DNA of 64,000 bases from Paralvinella palmiformis (lineage: Eukaryota > Annelida > Polychaeta > Terebellida > Alvinellidae): assembly GCA_025642065.1 (NCBI GenBank), contig JAODUP010000838.1, forward strand, positions 124,001 to 188,000, given 5' to 3'. Position numbers and translations under genes: made by a program. Shown here piece by piece: positions 37,301 to 50,519 of the stretch. Positions within the stretch are counted from its first letter, which is position 1. The number at the start of each line of letters is the position of its first letter. The notes beneath the pieces were generated by a model, which was not told the DNA's origin, made no database searches, and saw nothing but the letters and a program-made list of their open reading frames with translations.

Positions 37301-40300
37301 AATGTAATCTTAATCTATTACATTGTAAATGTAATCGTAATCAGTGATTACTTTCACAATTACACAAGGTTTTTGATTATTTACTATGTTATTTCATGCC
37401 AACACATTCATATTGTCTCAATCTGGTGAGAACAATATTATGTAGTTTATAAACTGTATTTCTTGTATATATTATAGTTATCCTACATATTACTAAGAAT
37501 TTACCTGACTGCAGTCACACCACACATGATGCATCTCGTTGCTAAATGTATATTAATCAAACATTCAAACAACGCCAATAGGAGATCATGTCTTTGAACA
37601 ACTCATGTGCATAAAGAAATTCTCACTTTGATTAGTAAACTTTGTGATGTTTACCATTGTCATTCAAATCAATATCATGGTTTTTTTAATCATCGTCAGT
37701 TTCATGTCTTTATACACATCACGTCACCAGATTAATAAAATCTACTTCTGTAATATCCAGTGTTTTTATTTAGTAGTTATATCAGTAATATGTATATAGT
37801 GAGTGATAAAGAGAAAGTATCACATTCATGTTCATGTGATATACATTGTATGCATGACTGTAATAATGATTACTTAAAATGTAATCACGATCATTATAAA
37901 TTAAATTACGTATTAATGTAATCATAGCCATAGTATTCTGAAGTAATCATAATCGATTACCTTGGTCCTGTAATACTAATAGCCCCATGCCTGTACTATT
38001 CTCTACTGAAACAATCATGCCATTCCTTATAAACATATTCAAATATTCTTAGTTACCATGGGTACCCACATCATAAACAAGACACCTGGACTGTTTACCT
38101 TGAATAGCTTACCTACAGTTGCCACTATGATTTCCCAACTATTACTCATCTGAACAAAGGCATCTTTGACATTTTCTAGCCTGCCATCTGGATCTGTGCT
38201 GAATGGAGCTCCAGTAATAATGAAATACATTGGATACAACAATGCACCAAGTGTCAAGGCACCAAAGAAACCTAAGTGTAATCAATAGAAAATAAAAATA
38301 AACAACAGCATGCAAAGATAAATTATTCGGTTCTCGGATGGTGCATTTTGAGTGTCTGATAAAGCGTAAAAATGCTGATATAATCCAGGAATGTAATGTA
38401 AAAGTGGTTAAATTTACTGGTAGATGTTCCAATGAGTGATTGGTGTAACTTGATACAAGTCACTGAAGGGCTACTCCCTATGGTAATTAGGCTAAAGCCT
38501 TTTATTGGTGAATGAACCACCTCAGAGAAATAGGAACTAATGAGTTTAAATCCAATGGTCTGTAGCACTGCTCTGCAATGTGATATTAGTTGCACCACAG
38601 GAGCACCATCATTGGTACTTTAACAAAATTGTATACAGAGATGTTACCAGTTATAGCTATAGTGAAATGGAATGAAGTTTATTATTAAAATGTGATGGGA
38701 TCCTGATAATCCTTTTTTATATGAGATGTGTGTCAGTTTGTATCTGAAAATAACCAACCATGAAGATTTATAGCTATGCTGTTTGAATGTGATTGGTGTG
38801 TGGCTCTAAGCAGTGTCATTTGGGACAGTTTGTTTCAGTAAACAGACCATGAAGTATCTAAATGATGAGTGTTTTCTAGGGATAAAGATTTTAAACCTTG
38901 AAAATAGCCAAGAATATTTAAATACACTGAAGACCTTTTCAGTGCAAAAAAAGATCGGCACTTACAAATTACTGCCTAAGATACTGATTCTAAGTGCACA
39001 AAATTATAGTCACATGTCATGACATCCAGCATACATACCAAGTGGACATACCAAGATTTATCAAGCTCAATTATTAACATCAACATTATAATAAGCTGAT
39101 ACTGCCATACATATTTGAACCACAAGTTAAATACATCTTACTTTTAGTTAACAAGGCACAGTTTATTTAAATTACGAGAGTGGGAATATGGGAATAGTTT
39201 TGGATAAAATCATAATTCAGTTCACGTTATTTAAATTGGGTGACATAATGAATCCCAACTTTGAATCACTGATCTTCCAAAAGAATGATATAGGTATGTG
39301 TCAGAATGTGATGATCTAGTCATTATTAACACTGACCTTCAAGTCCTACAGCCATCAAAGAAGGCACATTATACTGCTTGATGACCTTTTCTTCATACAC
39401 CATTTGTGTTGCCGTTATCACCTGAGCCATGATGATAAGCAGATCACCTGGGAATCAGATACATTACACTGCTGTGAGTGACAATTTTATTAGAAAAAAA
39501 GTTTTATTCGATAATAAATTTTCAATAAGAAGAATTATTTTGGTGTATATTTTCTTACATTGGTATTATAGTAGCATGATCGCACGCACACACACACACA
39601 TACACACACAGTGAGAGCGAGGAGGGAACTAGTCCATAAAGATAATGTGTCATACCTGCCACCACAGCATTCATGTCATTATGTGTTTTCTTCTCAGAAT
39701 TGCCAGGCAGAATATCAGAAATGCCAACAAGGACAAGACCAACTAGGATGGTGGACATGCCCAGCCACATGTGAGAACGAACAATTCGACGCAAGAAAGC
39801 CACTGACAATAGGGCTGTGAAAATTATTACAGCTCCTTATTGGAAAAAATATACAAAAACAAATTAAGAACAAGTGAATTAAAACATTATTATATTGTCA
39901 CTGAACATGCATCTAGGTGATGGTGGTATCATTTAGTAATTTCTCCGACCAGTAAACAACCATGTACAAATATGGGTGAATATAATTGAAGATTGTTCTT
40001 ATACTAATAAACATCCTATGATAATAAAGAAAACTGCTCAGTTGCTAATGTAGGATATTGTACTGCCACTTGAAACTTATATATAAATCCCAGATTTGAA
40101 TCTTGCTGCAAAGAACAAATATTTTGGTATGGTCTTTCAGCTTCCACTTGCTTTACCCAACTCAGCTTAAATGGGAGCTCAGCTTATGTAAATATAAATA
40201 TGTGATAATAAGGCTACATGCCATATGCTTCATTGAAAGCTAAGCGTGTGAAGAAATGCCAGTTCTAGCACAATATTGAACAGGGTGCTAAAATAGGTGC

Positions 40301-43300
40301 TAATATTTGTTAACTAAAGCATTGAATAACTAATAATTGGATTTCAATGAGTGAAAAGCAACATGAATCTAGCAATTTTCAATGCTACAAATTTATTGTT
40401 TTGCCTAATGGATAAATAAAAGATGGTATAAATTAATTTGTTATAACATCTACCGGTAATTAGAATTTCAAGTTCAGATCTGATCACATGGTGACCACAT
40501 ACACAAAGGGTAACTAACTGCTGCAGAGACAACTTTGAATTTAACTGTACTGTACGGCTATTAAGTGTTAATGATAAAAATATGATTGATATAAGACTGA
40601 CCTCGAAGCATTTGAAAGCTGGCTGCAGATGTTAGATTGAGGCCAACATACATTATTGTGGTCGAACACATATCACAGAGAGCAGCTGGCCAGAATATCA
40701 AGATGTTAAATCGTTGTGTTAACGGTGGTCCAACACGTGAATTTCCAGCTTTCCTAGCCACATAATACACCAACAGGCAAGACAGCTCACCAATAAACAT
40801 CCCTAAAGACTACAAAATATATAACACTATAATAATCAGGTGCTCAGTTAATACAGAAATATACTCTAAGGGAACTCATATTTTAATCCAGCAAATTTCT
40901 ATGTGTCATACTACATAGTTGAATCATATTTGAATTAACGTCAATCCTTTACATAAAACCTTACAATTTGTATTCAGATCTAGGTTGCAGCTATACACTA
41001 TAATCAAACATCTTTATGCAGTGACATCCTTTTTTTAGCAATAGGATATATTCTCTTAAAATGTTAAATGTCTAACTTAAGACAAAATATTTGTTACCTG
41101 TACAAAAGGATGATCGAACTTGCGGACTCTTCCTCTCATATCCTTGGCTGATGAGGTGTCTGCCCATCTTTAAATTAATTATTAATTACATTATTACTGT
41201 GCTCGTTAATAGTAGATCAAATGTACTAAAATTGTCTGCCACTATAAAAGATTAGTATTTAACATTATGACCAATAAACAATATTGTATATTTTATTGCA
41301 TGCTTGCTTCATTTAAAAAAACAAACAAACAGATACTATAAAAATGTTTTTCATAAACGTTCATACATTAAAATGCCTAATCTCTTGCAAATGCTGATCT
41401 TTGTTAGAGAAGACATGCATTGCTAGGCTGGACCTCTTCAGTATTACTGCCTTTTATCAAGCAATCATGTTAGGGAAAGAAAATTGTAGTGAAAGTTAAC
41501 AGACCAATTTTAAAACATCCAAGTTAATTCTGATGAAATGAAAGGAAACAAATTCAGTAAATTGGAAACTAGTACTTCAAAATATACTATCTTCAAGCAA
41601 ATCCACCAGGTGACAACCATAATTTGGTGCATTTACTAAATTTATGAAAGGTTGGCTTTTATAGGAAACACCATTAAATGCCTCTTTACTGGAGTTTTAA
41701 TTGTTTTTATTACCAAAATTACTGAATACTTGCTCTCAGGTAACTGTCTGTATCAAGGAAAAATAAATTTAAATTATTATTACTGTTAATCATAATATAA
41801 AAATTAACCTTCTTTATACAGTGGATGTTATTTGTTGTTGTGTATGTATGTGTACTATCTTAAAAAAAAAGACCTCCTAGTTGGAAAGGCCTCCAAAACA
41901 GTTCAAATTGATTGGTTTAGTGATACCATCAGACATGGGGTCAATTCCATGGGCATGGGCAATTCCAAAATTGTCCATTTAAAAAAAATGGAATTGGAAT
42001 TGATAAATTTAGAATTGGAATTCAAGTTGCTTGCTTGTAGTTCGGGGAGTATCCCCAGGCTGTCGCTTGTTTGGCACAGCCAGAGGAATTGAAGTTTGCC
42101 ACAAAAAAGTTTAATCTACAAATTAATTTACGATTTAATGTTTTTAATTCAGAAATATTTCTTCCATGACAAGTAGATACTCAGAATAGGTATTCGGAGT
42201 ACTTACTCATGGTAAAAAGTAGTACCAGTAGGTAAAAAGGGAATTGATAATTTTATGTGGAATGATGAAATGGAATTGAGTGGAATTGACTCCATGTCTG
42301 GATAGCATGAAATAGATTTAGATATATACCTACAGATTATCACTGATTACCAAAAATAAAAGTTATTTTAGCACTATTTCATGTCAGATCTATTAATCAG
42401 CATTAATAGCATCATCAGTTAGAAACAACGTCAGTAATTTATTTTCTTCCTAAATTATTATTAATGGCAATAAAAAAACTATTTAAAAATCATTTGAATT
42501 GCCATTGTTGATCATTAAAAATTGATGCTGATGGTTGGGATCTTTCCATGTCCATACCATTTCATGTCCATATCTAACCCTGAAAATGAAATCCAACCAG
42601 GAGCCAGCTAAAATAACCCTTTACAGATAATTAAACATTAACATGTTTCTTATTATTATGCACCAGGTGTTTCCTGTAAAAAATAACTAATTGATTCAAA
42701 AGCATTAGTTAAACACTTAGGTGTCAACTTTGATCCAGATCTATCTGGCACATCAATGGCAGAAAATGCTATCAGGAAGGCTAGTGGAGGCTCAAAATAT
42801 CTCTATCGTCATAAGTCAGTTCTAGGTGTCCGAGAAAGAAATCTTCTTGTAAATGCTCTCCTCCAACCCAGATTTAACTATGGATGGAATTTTTGGTTGG
42901 AGAATCACTCAGGAACAAAATTATCAGATTTATACTAGATCTACATCCCTGCTGTCATTATTGTTTTTACAAAACTCTCGGGTTAATGTGGAAAACAGGG
43001 TCAATTTTATATCTGTAACTCTAATATTTGTACTTCAGTGGCTGTGTTCCAAATTATTTTCACTGTATGGCTCATTTTTAATATTCCATACTGTAAGAGT
43101 CATAGTAAGGTAGACTTTGAGTATAATAGTATTGTTTTATGGAATTTTCTTCCTAACTCCCTTAAAAATGTTAATGATAGGAATATTTTAAAACTAAAAT
43201 GTAAAAAGTATCTTCTTGAAAAAAATGTTTCACCAACAAAACTCTGATTTTGTCCGAGTCATAATTATCCGTTAGCTATTGGAATTTATAATTTAGTTAG

Positions 43301-44494
43301 TCCGAATGGTTCCTTTTATTTATACACTTAATAGTCTACTGCTATTTTGTACCTTTGATACCTGTTTAGGTCAACTATGGAAATAAGTTTTATGATATTC
43401 TTAGCATTCATTTTGTGTCAGCCTTTACTTGATCATTGGTACATATTATTTATGATATTTACATTCCACTGTGTTATCTATAATAATCGTTCCATGTACC
43501 GTATAAACTCATGTATAGGCAGCACTTATGTATAAGATGCACTGAGTTTTAGGACCAATAAACCCCGCTAGAGTCGAACCTGTGTATAAGCCGTACTAAA
43601 ATCAGCAATATTTATTCAAAACCAACAAATTCATCATCATCCCCATCTTCATTGAACATCTGTTGTATCTGTTCATGTGTCATCATGTCATCATACATGA
43701 CCTCGCCTTCTTCGTCAGATTTGTCGTGTTGTTCATCTCACAATATATCTTCCATGCCATCTAAATCATTGCTGATAGAGCACTTCTTGAATCATTTGGT
43801 AATAATGTTGGGGTTGATTTAATTCCAGGCCATTTTCACCCACTGTGTGCATGACGATAGGTAACAACAGCTACTTCAGGTTGTCTGCAGCTGTGCAGTT
43901 GTTTCGGTAGTGCTGTTTGAAGTAGTTTATTAGTAGTTCCCATGTGCCAGCTTTGGAAGTAATTAATGCATTGATTGCTGTAATCGTTTTCCTTTGATGT
44001 GGTTTCTATTGTCATTCTTTGCATGGCCTCATTTACAGTTCCTCCATTTAATTACACATCCTCAAACATTTCGAAAACAGTTAATGTTTTTGTTCATATA
44101 TTCATTATTAATGTTGAAAAAGAATATTATTGTGTTTCCCCCTAAATTATGGACGAATAATTTTTTTATATCGAGGGCGAATGCAACCGAGGACGAATAC
44201 AGACTAGATCTAACGCCTGTAATCTCTGTTTCATGATCACATATTATGAAAAGGAAAAATATCAATCATATAGAGAATAATTATTATATACTAAAATAGT
44301 CATAAGATGTAGTCTAGACTAGGCTAAGACTCTAGATCTATACTATAGTGACAATAGTCTAGTATAGATCTAGTCTAAACAAAGTTAAAAAAAAGTTTAA
44401 TTTAATTTTATACTAACTTTATTGACAGTGTATTTATCGATCCTGTGATCACCATCATACATCCTAGAAATATTTGATATGGGGTCCAACCCAT
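34328..44494 (-). CDS. SLC35F6: SLC35F6-like solute transporter
   Basis: Coding exons: 44418-44494, 41098-41167, 40602-40809, 39656-39835, 39337-39447, 38113-38271, 36596 to 36288, then 34404-34328. All phases agree. The protein starts MGWTPYQIFLGCMMVITGSI and keeps family blocks: KWADTS, LCDMCSTTIMYVGLNLTSAA, SFQMLRG, IAFFNFSGISVTQEISATTR and MVLDSCRT. This is a drug/metabolite-superfamily carrier of about ten membrane helices; the human protein (about 370 aa) is found in lysosomes and mitochondria. The C-terminus has two options. If exon 7 is read through, it stops at 36259 (380 aa, ending KYLHGLLA). If the GTAAAT donor after 36288 is used, a clean acceptor at 34405 adds VDVHRQREVTYVDSTDQERN and a stop (396 aa). 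The second resembles the polar tail of the human protein and is my preferred model. Introns contain a hAT MITE, a LINE piece and a pogo fragment. Confidence 0.93.
37130..37221 (+). mobile_element. LINE 3' tail fragment with (ATT)n
   Basis: TTTGGGGTATCATTGTACA, then GCTCCTAGGAG and TATTAAATCCTC before (ATT)n, resemble 10915-11021 of the LINE in NitFhit. This is an extremely 5'-truncated copy in SLC35F6 intron 6. Confidence 0.65.
37223..37993. mobile_element. GTAATC-rich, hAT-like non-autonomous element
   Basis: The interior repeats AGTAATCATAATC and its inverse many times. The right end, inverted, is CAGGCATGGGGC, close to a hAT terminus; the left end CTGGTATGAGGC is a degraded partner. Flanks TATTATTA and TACTATTC agree at 6 of 8 bases. 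It is inserted exactly at the (ATT)n tail of the LINE piece before it. Confidence 0.5.
41930..42300. mobile_element. hAT MITE, copy C, complete with 8-bp duplication
   Basis: Left CAGACATGGGGTCAATTCCA; right, inverted, CAGACATGGAGTCAATTCCA. Flanks GATACCAT (41922-41929) and GATAGCAT (42301-42308) match at 7 of 8, the hAT target-duplication length. It is 371 bp with no coding. A SINE-2 tail piece sits inside it. It lies in SLC35F6 intron 1. Confidence 0.9.
42028..42083 (-). mobile_element. SINE-2 3' tail fragment
   Basis: TTGCTTGTAGTTCGGGGAG and CCAGGCTGTCGCTTGTTT are the inverse of the tail of the SINE at 11741-12103. It is inserted inside hAT MITE copy C. Confidence 0.7.
42690..43250 (+). 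mobile_element. LINE RT C-terminal fragment
   Basis: KHLGVNFDPDLSGTSMAENA, FLYRHK-type block (YLYRHKSVLGVRERNLLVNA), LLQPRFNYGWNFW, then frameshifts and VLWNFLPNSLKN with KKYLLEK. This is the C-terminal region of a LINE polymerase with several breaks, in SLC35F6 intron 1. Confidence 0.75.
43499..44036 (-). mobile_element. Pogo/Tigger-like fragment (copy 2)
   Basis: The inverse of 15853-16372: terminus CCGTATAAACTCATGTATAG, then TAAACCCCGCTAGAGTCGAA and the AATATTTATTCAAAACCAAC block, then decayed transposase (minus strand [20 protein letters not shown]). It is in SLC35F6 intron 1. Confidence 0.75.
44150..44210. mobile_element. Stray end of the ACTATTCGCCC MULE family
   Basis: GGACGAATAA, GAGGGCGAATGCAACCGAGG and ACGAATAC repeat the phrase order of the right terminus at 23290-23340. 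Confidence 0.55.
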
Positions 44495-44886
44495 TTTTCG
44501 TTGATACAATACTGTAATTATTAAAACAACGCATTAACACGGAAACATATTCACGAAAACTAAATATTTCCCGGTCTACAGTAGATATATATTATGCTTC
44601 CTCTTCAATCAAATCATGTGACGGCTGAGCCAATATCACGTGACTCGTTCAACTCGGTAAGTTGACTGACCTTCAGAGTTGAGTAGGCTAATAACTTTGC
44701 CGCGAAGTTTAATCTAATGGCAAATTGATTAATATATTAAACTATATATTATCACGTATCGACAAAACTTTTTAACACTTAAATTATTATTATTTACACA
44801 TACATAAAAGAACTGCAATTTCAGCAATTTATATATATATATATATATATATAATAGATCTATATAGGTACATGGACATAGTTGGC

Positions 44887-44921
<35 letters not shown>

Positions 44922-44938
44922 GCACATGGTAAGCTAAA

Positions 44939-44976
<38 letters not shown>

Positions 44977-45014
44977 AATTAATATTTGAACTCATTATTA
45001 CCCTATGGATAGCT
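44495..45014. repeat. SLC35F6 upstream region with (AT)n and (GT)n tracts
   Basis: Holds the SLC35F6 promoter by position. (AT)n tracts lie at 44829-44853 and 44889-44919, (GT)n at 44944-44971. No other gene or clear core promoter motif was seen. Confidence 0.6.
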
Positions 45015-46395
45015 CAGTCTGCCGGTTTCGCCGGGAGCCTCCCGGTATTTACCTACACTTTCCCGTTTTTAACGAAACCCAAACAAAAAATATCTAACTT
45101 TATCAAGCTGGGTGTGGAATAATTTATTTAATTTTTGCCTGAGTAATGTCTCGCGTGTTTTTCTGGGTCAACATAAACTGTCCAAACTGTGTCATCGAGT
45201 CAAAACAAACATGTGTGTACTCGCAGCTGTGATCCATGCTGGCAAACGATGAGGTTGATATGAAGAAAAACACTGCGACACGCATCTTTGACAGTGTGCG
45301 CAAGTTCTACGTTGCGGTTGTCAACAAGATGATCAAGATCTTCCCATTCCACGATGATGTGTTGAGGGATCTTACTGCACTCAATCCCGACCCTGCGCTT
45401 CAGGGCTCCTGGAGCTCGTCATCTGTTCGTGAATTGGCTATTCGATTGGGCTGGCGACAGATGAACATCATGACCCACTCGTCGCTGAGTTTCAGGACTA
45501 CCGGCTGACTCCTGACGATGAACTGCCGCTCTACTCTACTGACAGTCGTGTCGACACGTTCTGAGCAGAGATGGCAAAGAAGATGACATCTACTGGTGGA
45601 ATGCGCTTTCCAAATTTAGCGCATCTCATGACAACACCCCTTGGGTGATTGCCCACAGCCACGTTGATAGCGAATGTGTCTTCTCTATGTGCCGCAAGAT
45701 TGACACCAATGCTCGACCACGGCTTGGCAACGACACTATGCACGCTCTTCTTTCATGCAAAATCAACATGGATGAGCCGTGCTATGCATTTTAGCCAGAC
45801 AGCGATCTACTGAAATCGGCGAAGATCTGCAACATGGAACTATGTGGAAGACCACCAGTGATAGTGATGTGTAGGCGTCTGCTTGTGTGAATTTGTGACT
45901 TTTTACTAGATCTGTGTTATAATAGTATCTGGAATAATACAGTCTGTCTTTACAAGCGTTTCACATGTTTTTGTTATGCTATTTTTGCTAGATCTGCATT
46001 GACATATCTTTTATTATCATGTTTTAGTCAGCGCATTAGTTTTTGTAAAGTGCAATGTTTGAGATTGTGTGTTTAACTTCTTTTTATCATATTTTTGCTA
46101 GATCTGCATTGACACATACTTTATTATCATATTTTTTCAGTGCAGTAGTTTTTATTAAGTGCAATAATTTGAGATTGTGTGTTTTACATGGAACATGAAC
46201 ATTTGTAATTCATCTGGTGGCAGGTATTGGTTGGTAATAAAAAACTTGATTGTTATGGTCTAACGAGTGTTTTTTTTTTTACCATAGTAATTATTATAAT
46301 ATTCCGATTTATGTATAAAAGCTCGATTTTCTGAGACTCCGATTTACGTATAAATATACTGTTTTGGCTTTTCTTAAACTTAACATGTATGATAG
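45015..46395 (+). mobile_element. hAT transposon relic, copy 1
   Basis: Starts with the palindromic GGTTTCGCCGGGAGCCTCCC. The + strand reads ATRIFDSVRKFYVAVVNKMI, KIFPFHDDVLRDLTALNPDP (45236-45508) and, in another frame, HSHVDSECVFSMCRKID and ARPRLGNDTMHALLSCKIN (hAT C-terminal dimerisation motif, family form PHSNADSERVFS). Stops and frame changes make it dead. The 3' flank to 46395 (ATTCCGATTTATGTATAAAA etc.) is shared with the copy at 60.5-61.8 kb. Confidence 0.85.
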
Positions 46396-46482
46396 CTTAT
46401 AGGTAGTGAACACTCAGAGAATTTAGTATCCATCTTCTCATACAGATATAGTTATGGTAATATGCATATTACCCGATTATAC

Positions 46483-46545
46483 AGATTGCTTGCTTGTATT
46501 TCGGGGAGAATCACCAGGTTGTCGCTTGATCAGCACAATTATACA
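46483..46545 (-). mobile_element. SINE-2 3' tail fragment
   Basis: GCTTGCTTGTATTTCGGGGA and CCAGGTTGTCGCTTGATCAG, the inverse of the SINE-2 tail. Confidence 0.65.
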
Positions 46546-46556
46546 GATTAACTGTA

Positions 46557-46635
<79 letters not shown>

Positions 46636-46696
46636 CTGTATGTGAGATTTTGGTTTTACTCGACCTAGCTAGCTGTGCTAATATACGGAATACATC

Positions 46697-46739
<43 letters not shown>
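46557..46739. repeat. (CA)n and (AT)n microsatellites
   Basis: (CA)n at about 46557-46624, followed by TATATATA, and (AT)n at 46697-46739. Confidence 0.95.
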
Positions 46740-46740
<1 letters not shown>

Positions 46741-47091
46741 TAATTTGTTGCAGAATTCACCATAGATACGTGTACATAGATGCAAATAACTAGGATTGTA
46801 CACAACTGATATATATGCGATTAATTAATAATTTATAACTGAAGGCGTCATAGAGTGGAAAAGTCAATCTATTATCGTCAACAAATAAATAAAATAAGTA
46901 AATAGAAAAATAACAGTCCACTTAAAATGCTATTTAAAAAACCTCCATCATATTGTAGATCTAATAACCGATAAGAAACTATATTTATATAATTATAATA
47001 AATAATTATATAAATAAATAAATTATTATTATAAAATGTAGCTGGCACCTGTTATTCATCACCATCCTCATGACGTAAGAGTGTAGTGACA

Positions 47092-47093
<2 letters not shown>

Positions 47094-47174
<81 letters not shown>
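47094..47174. repeat. (CT)n microsatellite, about 40 units
   Basis: An almost pure CT tract of about 80 bases, the longest GA/CT run in the window. No gene is next to it. Confidence 0.95.
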
Positions 47175-47178
<4 letters not shown>

Positions 47179-47899
47179 ATATGATGCGGTGACCTTGCTC
47201 TTACAACTTGGAAAATGCATTGTTCCAACATTCATGGCTGATGTTGGTTCAGGAATCAGCTTGAAGGTCTGAATGAGGGTTTGACAGTGTCAAAATTGCA
47301 AAACCCATACGTACATCTTATCTAAAGTTTTATCAATGGTCTCGTCCGATTTAAGCTGAGTTGTTGTACCAAACAACCCAGCAGCACGTTATTTAACTAA
47401 AACGGGTAACTTGGCGACAGCTACAGCCTGTTGTTGTTTATCATGGTTGTGTAGTGTGAAATAAGTGATAAAGAGATTTAAACCAGACCTGTAAAGTTCT
47501 ACGGTTTAGTCGTATATAATATAGTCATTACGGTTTCAAAATTACGACTACGGGCGTAGTTGGAAAACCATTTGGTTTTCTAATTGTTTGACTACGAAAC
47601 ATTGTGGTAAATGCATTCCGGCGTACCAGATAGGCATGCTAGGCGCAACAAACGTGCAAGTCTAGCGACATAGCATCAATCAGTCGACTTTTCCTTCGCT
47701 AGCATCACCTTGTTCAACTGTGTGCAGGTCTATACGACACCGCACGAAACTTCCAGCAAATGTTATATGTCGGCATCTATTTTTTAAATATGAACTAGCA
47801 AAACTTACGTATTGAAAAAAGTTGGTGGTTAATGAAATTTGAAAACGGATGATTATTTTTGAGTTTGAAAATAGACATTTATTTTTAAGTTTGAACAGA
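47175..47899. other. Non-coding or highly decayed sequence before hAT copy 2
   Basis: No coding similarity was seen. The right end may include the degraded N-terminal part of the hAT element. Confidence 0.4.
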
Positions 47900-49625
47900 A
47901 AAATCATGGACGATAATCACCGTTTGCCTTCACCGGCAAAGGGACAGAAAATGAAACTCAAAGTGTACGGCAAGTCTCAACAGCAATGGGTTATCCAATT
48001 CAAACGAGTAACCATTGCATCCTGTGTCTGTAGCCGACCACTTCACTGACTTGGTGAAGGTACTGTTTCCAGACATCAACATTTCCAAATCATTCTAATG
48101 CAAGAGGAAGAAGACATCGCAGACTATAAAGAGTTGTTTCGCCACAGAGGCTATGAAGCCAGTTGTCGAGCGATATAAGAGTCGCCCGTGTTCCATTATG
48201 ATATATGAAAGTAATGACCTGGAAGGTGACAAGCGACTAGCCAACCTCATTGTCTGCTTCGAGAGCATTCCAGTAGCATCAAAGACCATGGACATCCCTA
48301 TCTGCATGGGCTTCACCAGCGAAAAGATATTCAATGTATGGGATAACTCGGTGAAGGGCCTCAAGATTCTGTGGTAGAATGTTGTCGGGTTTGTAAGTGA
48401 CAACCGCAATGTGATGATCGTCTCGCGAAAATCTGTGATCACCCGTGTCAAAGAGAAGCAGCCAAATATTTTCAGCATTGGCTGCATCTGTCACATTGAA
48501 AACCTGTGTGTGTTGGCGGGAATAAGACGCTATCTGTATCCGTGGATGACTTCTTTGTGGATATTTATTTACACTTTGACCACAGTGTGAAGAGAAGAGA
48601 GACTTTGGAGGGGTTTGGAGTATTTACAGATGTTGTACACATGTATTAAAGCACCGCACAACTCGCTGGACCTCTCTTCTGCGTATTATGGAGCGTGTGC
48701 TCACCCAGTACCCAGGTTTAATGGCATACTTCACCAGTCATGATGACGTAGAGAAGGCCGGAAGAGTAAAACGTGCAATGGAGTGGCTCAACGACCCTCA
48801 AACAAAATGAACCCTTCTGTTCCTCAACTTCATCCTGCCTGCTATGAAAGACTTCAACAAACTCTTCCAGATAGATGAAACGCGTATTAGTTACTTGCTT
48901 CCCGAGATGAAACGCCTACTGCGTAAGCTGATGGTGAAGTTCGTACAGATAAAGCATGTAAAAGTAAGGTTAGTGTAAGAGAGGTCAAGTTTGAGTTGGC
49001 GGAAAACCAACATGACAATGAGCTGTTGGCTCTTTGTATACTAGCGCGCACCTTACTCACCAACACAGATGACCCCATCGAACAGGTAGTGCAGGCAAAA
49101 TTCTTTAGCAATTTATCCATATTCTATTGTACTGCTGTGCAGAAAATGGTGAATATTTTCCCATTTGACGACAGAGTGATAAATGAATTGGTTGTGCTGG
49201 ATCCAACCAAACGCGATGAACTAACGTATGCTCCACTTGTTCGTCTGGCTGAACGCTTTGCTCCTCTTGTTGCCTAAGATGTCATCAAAGAAGAATTTGA
49301 GTACTACCAGCTTATGACGGACACTAAGATCGGCATTGAAGAAGATGGTATACAGAAATCTGTTCACCCATACTGGGGTGAAATCACGAAGATTAAGACG
49401 GCAACGGGACAGATGGGGTTCCCTTCTCTTGCACACGTAATTGTCGCTATTCTCAGCTTGCCACACAGTAATGCTGACTGTGAGAGTGCATTTTCCGGAA
49501 AGTGCGTACAGAGGATGACCTTTACAGCGCAAGCTCAACAACGCCAGATCGTGCTACGCGTTTATTATATCAAAGGATATGGTGGCTCCAGCAAAACGTG
49601 GATCTACGTATTGCTTGCGTAACAA
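47900..49625 (+). mobile_element. hAT transposon relic, copy 2 (most complete transposase)
   Basis: In order on the + strand, over several frames: VADHFTDLVKVLFPDIN near 48035, KPVVERYKSRPCSIMIYESN, DKRLANLIVCFES, FVSDNRNVMI, IFSIGCICHIENLCVLAGIR (48470-48530), FLNFILPAMKDFNKLFQ-type block near 48830, KMVNIFPFDDRVINELVVLD near 49150, FPSLAHVIVAILSLPHSNAD and CESAFS (dimerisation domain, near 49430-49500). Many stops and shifts are present. Confidence 0.85.
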
Positions 49626-50519
49626 GTGCAGTCGCGATCAATGTGAATACCTGATTCTTACATTAGATGTTAATAAGTATAGAATCAATAAATAGTAGTT
49701 GACATCTATGATGGTGTTCCTGTTTCCTAAGAACTTACGGTTTTGTTGTCACTTTTATGGGTTTACTCATCCTAAACTACTGTCTCATTACTCGGAGGTT
49801 GACAGGTATGTAACCTCTATATATTTAAAAACCTTAGTTGTCTTAATTATGCTATATATCTACCATCCTAATCTAGAATACAACAGCGCAATTTGTTTTC
49901 CAAATTCGGAAAGTATGCACTATTTATTACTAATTGAGTTCTACTTTATGGGAATAGGCGACATTTCAGTCCTATTCAGAACGTTTTACCCATTAATTTA
50001 TTCGATAAATAAATCGGTGTCATTTGCTTAAGTGTCTATAATAGGCTGATCAACCATTTTAGCAAGCAAATTGGTACTTAGATGCATTTATTCTCAAACT
50101 AAGTTATTAAAGCCGTAGAACCATCATAATACGATGAAATAGTACAGCCGTGGGTCACTAAATATAGTACTTTTTATAAACACCAATAATGTCAAGATAT
50201 TTAACCAAAAAACCCACAAAAACTGATTTGGTAAAATGCTTGGCAAGAAAGGATTACAGATTACAGATTCATGGCCACTTCTGTACATATTCAGGGTTAG
50301 AATCCACTAATAGTTCATAGGACTAGTAATTTGGAAAAAATATTATTGTGGATTCTGGAGACTATGACAAATATAGTTTCACATACATATACTTTATTTC
50401 ATAATGTTTGGAGTTGAATGATGTTGCAGCATTGCACTTAAAGGTCTATTTTGAAAAAGAGAAATTACAAATCACTGGTAGATCATTCCAAAAGAGCATC
50501 TGCATGGTTTCAACTGCTG

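Noticed and set aside
49699..50031. 110-codon open frame rich in Leu, Ile and Tyr
   Set aside because: Its composition is that of AT-rich DNA. No family motif, no splice partners.
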